From: an uncultured Pirellulaceae bacterium
GTDB taxonomy: Bacteria > Planctomycetota > Planctomycetia > Pirellulales > Pirellulaceae
Reading direction: 5' to 3'
Assembly: GCA_938091115.1 (NCBI GenBank)
Contig: CALKNI010000003.1
Span: 1-62,870 of the forward strand
Length of the DNA: 62,870 bases
Part shown: positions 27,294 through 36,242 of the stretch, piece by piece
Layout: each line of letters opens with the position of its first letter
Position numbering within the stretch: the stretch's first letter is position 1
Notes under the pieces: model-generated
The model's input: only the letters and a program-made list of their open reading frames with translations
Told to the model about the DNA's origin: nothing
Databases searched by the model: none
Made by a program: the position numbers and the translations under genes

Positions 27294-29660
27294 TTAACGG
27301 ATGTACATAAACTCATTCGCACTCAAGAGGACCTGGGCGTACCGATCCCAGTTCGATAAATGATCTGTGTTTTGATCGGTTGTTACAAATTGTAAACCAA
27401 TTTCGATCTCCTCGAGGGTTGGCTCGCGCTGGTAGAGCCAGCGATAAGCCAACTCAATTTTCTCCGTTTCCGAATTGCCTGACACATTGCTAACTACTGC
27501 CTTGTTAAGCCGGAGTGCTAGTGATTTTGCGCGTGCCATCATGAAATCACTATTTAATAGAAAAAGAAACTGTTGCGGAACAATACTATTTGGACGTTGG
27601 GCAACGGTCGCTCGCATGAGTGGAAAGTCAAACCGTCGAAGAAAACGATCGGATTCGTAGACATCGCCGTTGCGGCTTACTTTGGCGTAGAGCGTACGGC
27701 GTTTATTATTTGTTGTGTCCGGCAGAGATGGTCCACCGGCTTGGATGTCTAACTCGCCGGTGACAGCTAAAAGAGAATCTCGAAACGACTCAATATCCAT
27801 GCGGCGCGGTGACATTCGCCACAATAAACGGTTGTCGCCGTCGCGACGAAATGCTTCTTGATTATTTTCGCTACTTAATTGATACGTTTGCGAGTTCATG
27901 ATTTTTCGATGAAGCGATTTCAAGGACCAGCCGTCAGCAACGAATTCGCTTGCCAGCCAATCAAGTAGTTTTGGATGGGTTGGTTTTTCTCCCAGTGTTC
28001 CAAAGTTACTAGGTGTGGAAACCAATCCAGCCCCAAAATGATGCATCCAAATACGGTTCACAAAGACGCGTGTGGTAAGCGGGTTTTCGGGGTGAACGAT
28101 CGCATCAGCGAGCTCGATTCGCCCGCTTCCATTTTGATAGGGCTCAGTGTTTCCGGCCGTAATTAAACGTAGGAATCCCCTTGGGGCGACGGACCCAGTT
28201 TTTCGCAAATTACCACGAATTGCAACTTTCATATCTACATTGCCCGTATCACGGAGAGTGTGTGCGGTTTCGTAACCCGGCGGCGGATCCGCGAGCAGTG
28301 CTGCCAGGTTGGGCAGCCACTGATCAAGACTTTCCTGTTCATCTAACGTTGCCTCCCGTTTTTCCTGTCGGAGTTTGTTTTTTAGCGGGTTGATTTTCTT
28401 ATTGAGTGCATCGACTTGCTGTCGGTGTTGGTTAAATTGATTAACGATTTCCGCAGGCGCTAAGGGGCGATCATGTACGGCTGTGTTGTTAAAGATGCCG
28501 GCAAGCGAGTAGTAGTCTATTTGTGGGATCGGATCGAACTTGTGATCGTGACATCGCGCGCAAGATCCTGTGATTCCCATAAGTCCACGGGTGAGAGTAT
28601 CAACTCGATCATCCAGAGTTTCGCCTCTTGCCTGTGCGACACTATCGGGATCGCCGCCATCGGATTGATAGGTTGGCCCCAATGCAAAAAATCCAGTTGC
28701 GATGGCCTGGTCGCTTTGAGCGAGAAGGTCACCAGCAATTTGAAGCCTTATAAATTCGTCGATAGGCAGATCATTGTTGAACGACTCAACTACCCAGTCG
28801 CGATAACGCCAAGCTTGATCTAGCGGTTTATTGTCCATAAAGCCGCCCCGGCCATCACTGAATCGGGCGACATCCAACCAGTGCCTTGCCCAGCGTTGGC
28901 CGTACTGCGGGGTTGCTAATAATTCGTCTACTAAGGTTGCTACCGCGCGGGGGCGATCCTCGGCTGCGGATAAAACAAAAGTATCCACTTGAGCAGGAGT
29001 GGGTAGGACGCCGACTAGGTCGTTGTAGATTCGGCGCACTAAAATTACCGGACTTGCCGGGGAGTTGGGTGTTAAGTTTGCAGCGTTCCGTTTGGCAGAG
29101 ACGAATTGGTCAATTGGGCTAAGGCTAGGGGTCGGGTTTGCACTGAGTGGTGAGGGACGCTTTATCGGTTGCCAAGCCCAATGGTTTTTCCGTGCCGCTT
29201 CCCAATCAAAGCTAGACCAGTCAGTTTTTTCGGAAGGCGGACGAGTGCCAGGGGCTGAGGTTACACGTGGCCACGGCGCTCCCATTTCAACCCACTGGGT
29301 TAGCGCAGCGATTTGTTCTGGTTTGAGTTTGCCATCGGGGGGCATTTCCATGGAAGTGTAGTTAACAGAATCGATCAACAGGCTATCACTAGGGTGCCCC
29401 GGTGAGATTGCGGCCCCTGAGTCGCCGCCAGTGATTAATCCAAGTCGGCTGTCGACGTACAGACCACCTCGAAGTTCCGGTGCGTCGGTACTGTGACAGT
29501 GATAGCATTTCTCAACGAGCAGTGGACGTATTTTGGTCTCAAAGAATTCAATCTGTTCGGCTGGAAAATTTGCGGTTGCTTCTACTACCTCTTGCCCAAA
29601 GGTTTGGCATGCAAGTGTGCTAATTCCAAGAAAAGAGAACAAGAACGTTCTTTGAATCAT
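27294..29660 (-). CDS. PSD-type cytochrome with DUF1549 and DUF1553 domains
   Basis: 788 residues from ATG 29660 (open to 29732, but the signal peptide MIQRTFLFSFLGISTLACQT starts here). The N-terminal planctomycete cytochrome c-like module has KCYHCHS and a PDGKLKPEQIAALTQWVEMGAPWP end. DUF1549 follows (SPIDQFVSAKRNAANLTPNSPAS through CARCHDHKFDPIPQIDYYSLAGIF, a second CxxCH). DUF1553 occupies the C-terminal part (NPLTTRVFVNRIWMHHFGAGLVSTPSNFG ... LLNSDFMMARA). At about 790 residues it is shorter than many relatives, which insert an additional domain between the two DUFs. Periplasmic redox function is inferred. It forms a two-gene unit with the DUF1501 gene. Confidence 0.92.
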   Translation of the reverse strand: MIQRTFLFSFLGISTLACQTFGQEVVEATANFPAEQIEFFETKIRPLLVEKCYHCHSTDAPELRGGLYVDSRLGLITGGDSGAAISPGHPSDSLLIDSVNYTSMEMPPDGKLKPEQIAALTQWVEMGAPWPRVTSAPGTRPPSEKTDWSSFDWEAARKNHWAWQPIKRPSPLSANPTPSLSPIDQFVSAKRNAANLTPNSPASPVILVRRIYNDLVGVLPTPAQVDTFVLSAAEDRPRAVATLVDELLATPQYGQRWARHWLDVARFSDGRGGFMDNKPLDQAWRYRDWVVESFNNDLPIDEFIRLQIAGDLLAQSDQAIATGFFALGPTYQSDGGDPDSVAQARGETLDDRVDTLTRGLMGITGSCARCHDHKFDPIPQIDYYSLAGIFNNTAVHDRPLAPAEIVNQFNQHRQQVDALNKKINPLKNKLRQEKREATLDEQESLDQWLPNLAALLADPPPGYETAHTLRDTGNVDMKVAIRGNLRKTGSVAPRGFLRLITAGNTEPYQNGSGRIELADAIVHPENPLTTRVFVNRIWMHHFGAGLVSTPSNFGTLGEKPTHPKLLDWLASEFVADGWSLKSLHRKIMNSQTYQLSSENNQEAFRRDGDNRLLWRMSPRRMDIESFRDSLLAVTGELDIQAGGPSLPDTTNNKRRTLYAKVSRNGDVYESDRFLRRFDFPLMRATVAQRPNSIVPQQFLFLLNSDFMMARAKSLALRLNKAVVSNVSGNSETEKIELAYRWLYQREPTLEEIEIGLQFVTTDQNTDHLSNWDRYAQVLLSANEFMYIR

Positions 29661-29885
29661 GCCAGATGGCGATAGATATTGCTGACTCATGGTGCTCAAG
29701 TTTGCAAGGGCAAGAAATGAACGAAAAGGCATCGTCGTCTCGCCGGTGACTTACTCTATGATTTGGTTATAGTCTAATGGAAATAATTGTCGAGGAAATG
29801 GATTTTAAGGCGATCGTTTACCGTTGTGCCATCTTATTTTTAGGTGTATTGGAGATGTCAAACGAGCCTGACGTTTTGATAAAGT

Positions 29886-32018
29886 GTGGTTAAAGCGATG
29901 AATGTAACTGAATTTGCTGAACAAATCGTGTTTGGAACGACGCTGGAAGAAAAATTAGCGGCTCCGGGAGATCTTGATTTTTCGGAGGTGACAGAAATGT
30001 CGACGGTCGTCCAGTCAATTTCTGCGCCGGGGCGACCTCCGGGTTTGGCGATGCAGTCAATTGCAGGAAAAAATCTCAAACCACCGCGAGATGAAAATCT
30101 TGGGAATGATCTGGAACGAGGTCAATTGCTTCATTTTCTTGCCAATCACGAATTGTTGGCGACAGAACTGATGGCTCTCGTTCTGTTGAAGTTTCCGAAC
30201 GCTCCGTATGCGTTTCGTCGGGGAGTGTTGGTGACACTTCAAGAGGAGCAAGAGCATACGCGAATGTACGTGCGGCGAATGAAAGAATGTGGAGTCGAGT
30301 TTGGGAGTTACCCATTGAGTGGTCAGTTTTGGCGAGTCGTTGAGCCGATGCAGTCTCCCCTCGATTTTGTGGCCCGGCTGAGTTTGACGTTTGAGCAAGC
30401 GAATCTTGATTACAGTCAACACTTTGCAAAGTTGTTCCATCGTCTGGGAGACCAAGTGACTTCAGATTTGTTATGGCAAATCTATGAGGATGAGATTGGT
30501 CATGTGAAACATGGCCTTCAGTGGTTTCGAGAATGGAAAGATGAGAAGCAGACTGACTGGCAGGCCTATCAACATGCGTTGGAATTTCCAATGTCACCGC
30601 AGCGAGGCCGGGGCACGTACGGAGCGTTCAACCGCGATGGACGGAAACGAGCTGGATTGAATAATGAGTTTATCGACGCGATGGAGGTGTTCAGTAAATC
30701 CAGAGGGCGTTCGACAACGGTCCGCTGGTTTGATCCGGGAGCCGAGTCAGAGCTTGCTGGTGAAACTCACCCCAAGGCGAAAGCTTTGATGCAGCAACTG
30801 GAACAAGATTTAGCGATGGTGTTGGTCGCAGTCTCCAAGCCGGATGACGTGGTATTATCAAACCGTCCTCCTTCCAAGCAACTTCGTAAGCACTGGATTG
30901 ATCGGGGAGTTGAGTTGCCGGAGTTTTTTGCCACTGATCAGCGGGAAAAGTTGGTTGACAGAAAGCTGCGGGACTGCAAGCCTTGGGCTTGGACTCCCAA
31001 AAATCACGAAATAACCAATTCCTTTCAATCTTCTCTGCGCCATCCTTCGGCTCCATGGTGTCAAGAGCAGGCTTTGTTGTATCGCAAGTCGTGGAGTGTA
31101 TCGAAAACGAGAGTGTGGATGGAGCAAGCGGGACGGGGAGGGATGCCTGATTGGCTTGCTAGTCTAGAGGTGTTGGGAAGCCCGGTAAGCAGTTTGCTTG
31201 AAGTTGAAGCAGCGCTTCGTGAATTCAAACGAAAGGGCTACGCTTATGCAATATACAAAACAGATCTCGGGGCGGCGGGGCGCGGCCAGCGTAGAGTTGC
31301 CTGTGAATTACCAATCGGTCAGCATAATCTCAGGTGGTTAGAAAACGAATTCTCTCGATCACGGGAAGAGGGGTCATTGCCTCGTGGTATTCTCGAGCCG
31401 GAGTTATCACGACGAGCGGACATTTCATTTTTGTGGAATTTTGACTTGCCGCAAAAGAACTTGGACTTCATGGGTTGGACACAACCTGTGATTAGCCAAG
31501 GACGTCGATTTTCCGGCACCATTTTGGGCGCACCATTTTCAAATTGTGATGCTGAAACTAAGCGATTCTTGCTTGAGAATCGGTGTGCTCGATTGCAACA
31601 GACGAGCCAGTGGTTGGCTGAACGTCTAAAGCCAGCGTTGTGTGCGGTTGGGTTCACGGGACAGTTGGGAGTCGATGCTTTTGTTTTCGAGGATCCGACT
31701 GGAGCTTTAAAAATAAAACCCATGGTAGAATTGAATCCACGAATGACGATGGGGCACATAGCATTGAGTTTAGAGAAACGTTTATCACCTGGTGTTACCG
31801 CAGAGTTTCGAATATTCACGATCGAAGAGTGGAAGGCAGTGAGCGATTCGCTTAATGGACTGCCATACCAAGCGTCATCTACCGCTGGTAAGCGGCAGAT
31901 AAGGTGGCAGTCTGGTGTGATCCGTTTTGGGGAGCCTGCTTTGGGAACGAAGCATATTCCCGCATTGCTTATCGGTGAGGCGGTATTAGAAAAATGCAGG
32001 AAATGTTTGCAATCATGA
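29886..32018 (+). CDS. fusion of DUF455 ferritin-like domain and ATP-grasp-like domain
   Basis: 710 residues from GTG 29886 (ATG 29898 is an alternative start). Residues about 70-270 look like DUF455, a four-helix ferritin-like fold. Two E-x-x-H iron-ligand motifs can be seen, LQEEQEHTRMY and YEDEIGHVKHGLQWF, together with helical Glu residues (ANHELLATELMALV). Residues about 430-700 look like an ATP-grasp enzyme: YAIYKTDLGAAGRGQRRV fits the flexible phosphate loop, and VELNPRMTMGHIALSLEK is the metal-binding E-x-N-P-R type segment. ATP-grasp enzymes join an acid to an amine or thiol, so a diiron oxidation and an ATP-driven ligation may be combined in one protein. The substrate is unknown. 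No signal peptide. It converges with the H-NOX kinase gene, 20 bases apart. Confidence 0.75.
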   Translation: MVKAMNVTEFAEQIVFGTTLEEKLAAPGDLDFSEVTEMSTVVQSISAPGRPPGLAMQSIAGKNLKPPRDENLGNDLERGQLLHFLANHELLATELMALVLLKFPNAPYAFRRGVLVTLQEEQEHTRMYVRRMKECGVEFGSYPLSGQFWRVVEPMQSPLDFVARLSLTFEQANLDYSQHFAKLFHRLGDQVTSDLLWQIYEDEIGHVKHGLQWFREWKDEKQTDWQAYQHALEFPMSPQRGRGTYGAFNRDGRKRAGLNNEFIDAMEVFSKSRGRSTTVRWFDPGAESELAGETHPKAKALMQQLEQDLAMVLVAVSKPDDVVLSNRPPSKQLRKHWIDRGVELPEFFATDQREKLVDRKLRDCKPWAWTPKNHEITNSFQSSLRHPSAPWCQEQALLYRKSWSVSKTRVWMEQAGRGGMPDWLASLEVLGSPVSSLLEVEAALREFKRKGYAYAIYKTDLGAAGRGQRRVACELPIGQHNLRWLENEFSRSREEGSLPRGILEPELSRRADISFLWNFDLPQKNLDFMGWTQPVISQGRRFSGTILGAPFSNCDAETKRFLLENRCARLQQTSQWLAERLKPALCAVGFTGQLGVDAFVFEDPTGALKIKPMVELNPRMTMGHIALSLEKRLSPGVTAEFRIFTIEEWKAVSDSLNGLPYQASSTAGKRQIRWQSGVIRFGEPALGTKHIPALLIGEAVLEKCRKCLQS

Positions 32019-32038
32019 GCTTGAGTAGAACTCGGCAA

Positions 32039-33568
32039 TCAATTTTCGATTTCAATTGCCTTTAATCGTTCCAGAATTTCTTGGCAGTTCGACATTCGTT
32101 TCTCGCGATCTTTCTGCATCATCGACTCGAGCAATTGGAGTAGGTCAGCAGGCATGTGTCGATCCTCAGACGCAAATTCTGGTTCAAAGCTCTTGACCGC
32201 TTCGATGGTGGCAATCTGGCTACGCCTGCGGAATACTTGGCTTCCGAAGAGCATTTCATAACCGACAATGCCAACCGAAAAAATATCGCTTCGATAGTCT
32301 GCAGGTAGTCCTGTAAGGCATTCGGGCGCCATGTATTCGAGCGTTCCAGAGATCGAGTTCGCCTTTTCTTTGTTTCGGTATTTTTCGTGGGAGAGTCCAA
32401 AATCAAGGATTCGGCAGTTTTGCTCGTCTTGGAAGAGCATGATATTGTCAGGCTTGATATCGCGGTGAACGAGCCCACCGATGTGAACGGCGTTTAGGCC
32501 TTTTGTAATTTGCGAAAGCAAGCGAACGACGGTCGAGACATCGATGGGGCCTTCTTTGATTTTCGCTCCGAGTGTGCGACCGGTCAAATACTCCATAACG
32601 ATAAACGGGCGGCCATCGGTTTCACCAACATCAAAAATCTGAACGACGTATGGGCTGGAAATCCTTGCCATCGCACGAGCTTCTTCGAGAAAATGCAGAG
32701 TCTGACTTTTCTCTAGTGTTTGCGATTTAAGTGTCTTTAGCGCGACGGTTCTGCGGAGGTAAATGTCTCGAGCTTTTAAGACCGACCCCATGCCTCCGGT
32801 GCCGAGAAGAGAGAGAATTTCATAGCGGCCAAACTTCTTCGGTAAATTAGTTTCGTGAGGCTCGGTGGAAACTTCAAAGTCGAGATCGCTTCGTTTACTA
32901 TCGACGGTGACGGATTTAATCGCGTCACGATCGGCGACGACGGTTTCGCTATGGAGCTGGCCTTCTAAATCAATAGAAGGCGAATCGGGCAACTGTTCCA
33001 AGAAAAAGTTCGAATCCGATTCGACAGAGCGATGTCTTTTAACGCTAAAAGTACAAAAAGCATTGCCTTCTTTAGTGCAAGTGATTTGATCGACGGTTAT
33101 GTCTTCTTCGTAGTGTTCTGCCATTCCTTCCAGAATGCCGTGAGCGAGCGCACAAAGCCCTCGTCGGGAAGTATAGACAACTTCGATTTCATTTTCGCCG
33201 ACTCGGAAGGACTGAATATTTGCGGGTTGAGCTTTTGAGTTTTGAACTTTAATTGTGGTGTGGATTAGAGTTTCAACATTCATTATGACTTCGAATGTCT
33301 TCCACGATGGGTGAAGTAAGTTATGGGCAAAATTAATGAGTTCGCTGGCTGCGAACTTACCCAACTCACGCAAAAGAAATTCAGGTTCCACGGCTAAGGC
33401 TTTGCATGCCACGCCGACAATGGCGCCAATGTACTCATCGGGGTATATCTGGACCGGTGAAAAGTGCGTGACCGGGCACCTTGCTTGTTCAAGCAGGTCT
33501 AGCCAAGTTTGATTCCCATAGTTTGATTCAACAAACCTTTGGGTGACGCAGTAAATCGTTCCGTGCAT
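32039..33568 (-). CDS. H-NOX (heme-NO-binding) domain fused to Ser/Thr protein kinase
   Basis: 509 residues, cytoplasmic. Residues 1-178 fit an H-NOX domain. Position-specific residues are in place: Ile5, candidate proximal heme ligand His103, Pro115, and the heme-propionate motif Tyr132-x-Ser134-x-Arg136 (YTSRR). The position matching the distal Tyr of oxygen-binding H-NOX proteins appears to be Leu141, so NO-selective binding is expected. A linker of about 65 residues leads to a Hanks-type kinase (249-505) with glycine loop GTGGMG, Lys278, catalytic HRDIKPDN with Asp370, and DFG at 389-391. NO binding would thus control protein phosphorylation. H-NOX is usually found alone or with chemoreceptor or cyclase domains; I know of no common H-NOX-Ser/Thr kinase fusion, but this was not searched. 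Confidence 0.85.
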   Translation of the reverse strand: MHGTIYCVTQRFVESNYGNQTWLDLLEQARCPVTHFSPVQIYPDEYIGAIVGVACKALAVEPEFLLRELGKFAASELINFAHNLLHPSWKTFEVIMNVETLIHTTIKVQNSKAQPANIQSFRVGENEIEVVYTSRRGLCALAHGILEGMAEHYEEDITVDQITCTKEGNAFCTFSVKRHRSVESDSNFFLEQLPDSPSIDLEGQLHSETVVADRDAIKSVTVDSKRSDLDFEVSTEPHETNLPKKFGRYEILSLLGTGGMGSVLKARDIYLRRTVALKTLKSQTLEKSQTLHFLEEARAMARISSPYVVQIFDVGETDGRPFIVMEYLTGRTLGAKIKEGPIDVSTVVRLLSQITKGLNAVHIGGLVHRDIKPDNIMLFQDEQNCRILDFGLSHEKYRNKEKANSISGTLEYMAPECLTGLPADYRSDIFSVGIVGYEMLFGSQVFRRRSQIATIEAVKSFEPEFASEDRHMPADLLQLLESMMQKDREKRMSNCQEILERLKAIEIEN

Positions 33569-34183
33569 TTCTTGTTAGATTCAGATTGTTGGTAGTGCCG
33601 GTAGTCAAAAATTCCAAGATTGCAAGGAAACTGATACTTGGTTGCTAGCTAAATCGACCTCGCCGGTTAAAAAGTTGAGCTAACTTCAAACACATCTAAT
33701 TATGAGTCATGACAAAAGGGAAATCAAACTTCCGATTCTTTCGCCTGTTGCGCTGACCGATGGTAAAAAACAAGGTTATTAAGCCTTGTTGGATACGAGA
33801 CTATACGGGTTTATTGGGTTTTATTTTAATAAACTAATTGCTGAGTTCGTCTCAAACGCCTTTCAACACAACGGCTAGGGAAGGGAATTCTTCCGGTTCT
33901 GATGGTTTATGTCGAATAAACGTCATATTTCCATACGTCATTTTAAAAATAGTTGCGAGGAAAGGCTGCCTGTTTTTTTAATTTAAACCAATGCTGGTTG
34001 GGTTACAGCAGATTTGTATCGCGAGATTGTCAACAAATCTCTACTATTGGGCCCTTGCCATTAAGCAAATCTGTAAGTCGGTTTCGAATTTTGTATAGTG
34101 CTTGCATCTGTGGTTGGCTGTTAAGCCAAAGGCTTTAAATCGGTCAACGCGAAGTTTCTCGTTCAGCGCTTGGATAGTACTTG
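33569..34183. other. divergent intergenic region between H-NOX kinase and beta-barrel gene
   Basis: No gene is supported. A 61-codon frame at 33953-34138 has no family look or ribosome binding site. A frame from ATG 33703 gives 26 residues and is probably chance. The region must hold the promoters of both flanking genes; no clear hexamers were recognised. The hairpin at 33763-33790 is listed separately. Confidence 0.4.
33763..33790 (-). terminator. terminator-like hairpin in the kinase leader
   Basis: Read on the minus strand, AACAAGG pairs with CCTTGTT (33784-33790 with 33769-33775) around an 8-base loop, and is followed directly by a T-run (33765-33770). It lies about 200 bases upstream of the H-NOX kinase start on the same strand, with no minus-strand gene upstream to terminate. 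It could be a leader attenuator or end an unseen small RNA. The match is short. Confidence 0.35.
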
Positions 34184-34186
34184 ATG

Positions 34187-35158
34187 ATGTGTCGCTCCCT
34201 TTTCTTTTCGCTCTGGCTACCTTTGGTTTTTACTTCTGTCAGTTTAGGGATTCAGCTAGAAACTAACTCTCTCGGGCAGCGAGTTAATGGTGGAGAATTT
34301 TCCCCGGCCGCTCGAAGCGGTGGGAATCTGAGTTCAGATGCCGCGTATGTCGATGGAACCGAGCCGTCTAGTAGGCACTCTCGCAGGCCTCCTGTTGGAA
34401 TGAAAGCCGAGTGGATTTCTGATTCAGAAACTGGCATGGCAAGTGTCGATCTAAGTGTTTCCCTGCCACTGTTGTTCATTCGAACGCCACCACCAATCGT
34501 TAAAGTCGGAGTAAATTATACGTCACTTCAGACTCCTCAATCTTTTGGAATCCCGGAAGGCTTGTTTGAGTATTCTCTAGGAGTTGCTTCGGTCCGTAAG
34601 TTAAATGATAAATGGAATGTACGCTCAGTTTTAGGTATCGAGTTGGCAACGGACAATGAAAACCGTTCCAGCGATGCTTGGAGATTTCGGGGTGGAGTGT
34701 TTGCGACCTACTCTAAAAATGAGAACTTAAGCTGGACTTTTGGCGCCATTGCAATGGGCCGGCAAGATCTACCCGTTATCCCGGTCATTGGTGCTGTTTG
34801 GCAACCCAATTCATCAGTTAGAGTCGACTTGGTCTACCCGCAACCTCGCATCAGCCGATTGTTATTCGACGATGGTCAACGCCAGCAGTGGCTTTACCTC
34901 GGTGGTGGTACGAACGGTTCAACGTGGGGCTACCAGCAATTTAATACGATCGACGATCAATTAACCTATAGTGATTTAAGGGTAGTTCTTGGGCTGGAAT
35001 CGCGACCTGCTGGTTTTTCAGGGAAACCGTTTGTGCGAGGTAAGACGATGCAACTCGAGTTAGGTTACGTCTTTTCGCGTCAACTCGAATTTGAGCAGGA
35101 GACTCGTCAGGAATCTCTTGGCGACGCACTAACGCTAAGCCTTTCGACGAAATTCTGA
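34187..35158 (+). CDS. outer-membrane beta-barrel protein, DUF6268-like
   Basis: 323 residues from ATG 34187 (ATG 34184 and TTG 34181 are also in frame). A signal peptide (about 1-20, ends SLGIQ) precedes a low-complexity start. From residue about 70 onward alternating hydrophobic/polar strands with many Gly and aromatic residues run to the end, which is LSLSTKF; a C-terminal Phe with alternating pattern is the outer-membrane-insertion signature. The pattern fits the DUF6268 type of planctomycete barrel, but this name is only tentative. No plug or receptor motif is seen. Role unknown, perhaps transport or structure. It is convergent with the esterase gene. Confidence 0.65.
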   Translation: MCRSLFFSLWLPLVFTSVSLGIQLETNSLGQRVNGGEFSPAARSGGNLSSDAAYVDGTEPSSRHSRRPPVGMKAEWISDSETGMASVDLSVSLPLLFIRTPPPIVKVGVNYTSLQTPQSFGIPEGLFEYSLGVASVRKLNDKWNVRSVLGIELATDNENRSSDAWRFRGGVFATYSKNENLSWTFGAIAMGRQDLPVIPVIGAVWQPNSSVRVDLVYPQPRISRLLFDDGQRQQWLYLGGGTNGSTWGYQQFNTIDDQLTYSDLRVVLGLESRPAGFSGKPFVRGKTMQLELGYVFSRQLEFEQETRQESLGDALTLSLSTKF

Positions 35159-35231
35159 AACCCTCGATAGTTCTGCGGGATTCAAAATCGCAACCTCGAA
35201 GTTCTCGCCGGATGCTCATTCGGCTTCAAAG

Positions 35232-36242
35232 TCACTCATCTTCCCACTGCTCTCTTAGAAACACATCAACGGCATCGACGGTGGGTTGGAACCACTGTTG
35301 GTAAATCCAAAAAGGATGCGGCGCTTCGGGAAGAATGATGAGCCGGTTGGGAATCTGGTGATTATTCAGAACCTCGCGCAGTTTTTCTGAGCGACTGCCG
35401 GGGTCATCTTTTTCACCGTCAATGAAGAGGATTGGGGGAGTTTGTTTACCGGCATGGAATACAGGCGAGGCCATTTGGTACAGGTCATGGTTTGAATTTG
35501 GGGTTTCACCTTGAAGAAAATCAATCATAGCGTGGCCGACGTGGGACTTGGCCGCTGCATTAACTCGTTTTACAGATTCGGGGTTAAGCAAGTCCATCGG
35601 TCCACACATGACGATCGCTGCCTGTACACCCGAAGAAAATTTCTGATGCTCTCCCGTTCCTTCGAATTTCCCACTTCCTGTCGTCGTGGCAACGAATCCC
35701 GCCAGGTGACCACCCGCTGATCCACCGAGGCAGGCTATTTTCTGGGCGTCAATTTTGAATCTTTTAGCATGCTTTCGCGTCCACCGAATAGCAGCTTTCG
35801 CATCATGTACCGCAGCTGGAAAAGGAGCTTCGCCAGACAGGCGATATTCGGGCACGATACAAACGTATCCCTTTTGAGCGAGCGCCTGAGCAAGTGGAGC
35901 AAAGAGAGCGGGTCTACCGTTTTGCCATCCTCCGCCAAAATACATTACGATTGCCGGTGATTGACCAACCGGATTTTTGGGCCGATATACATCTAAAGAA
36001 AGTCTCCGACGGCGTTTTTGATCAACGTAATTAAAGATGATTGAGCCTTCGGAAATGATGCCATCAGTCATCTCTGGCAGGACTTTAACGCGAGGCTGTC
36101 GCTCAACGATGGGTTTAGTTTGAGCTGTCAGAGATTGATAAGAGCACAAACCTGTCATCAAATGCGAGCAAGTAATCGCGATGAAAAATAATCCGTATCG
36201 TGACAAGATCATGACGGCGTTTCGATTCTGAAAGTGGTTCAA
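35232..36242 (-). CDS. exported alpha/beta hydrolase (BD-FAE/esterase type)
   Basis: 336 residues from TTG 36242, overlapping the methyltransferase stop (TTGA); ATG 36212 is a likely alternative, since it directly opens the hydrophobic signal segment. The hydrolase core shows the oxyanion GGGW loop in VMYFGGGWQNGR, the nucleophile elbow GGSAGG, and a late LFIDGEKDD (Asp) and APHPFW (His) completing a Ser-Asp-His triad. This is the acetyl-esterase / feruloyl-esterase-like group often active on decorated polysaccharides. Substrate is not known. Its coupling to the upstream double methyltransferase is strong by overlap but puzzling by function. Confidence 0.85.
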   Translation of the reverse strand: MNHFQNRNAVMILSRYGLFFIAITCSHLMTGLCSYQSLTAQTKPIVERQPRVKVLPEMTDGIISEGSIIFNYVDQKRRRRLSLDVYRPKNPVGQSPAIVMYFGGGWQNGRPALFAPLAQALAQKGYVCIVPEYRLSGEAPFPAAVHDAKAAIRWTRKHAKRFKIDAQKIACLGGSAGGHLAGFVATTTGSGKFEGTGEHQKFSSGVQAAIVMCGPMDLLNPESVKRVNAAAKSHVGHAMIDFLQGETPNSNHDLYQMASPVFHAGKQTPPILFIDGEKDDPGSRSEKLREVLNNHQIPNRLIILPEAPHPFWIYQQWFQPTVDAVDVFLREQWEDE

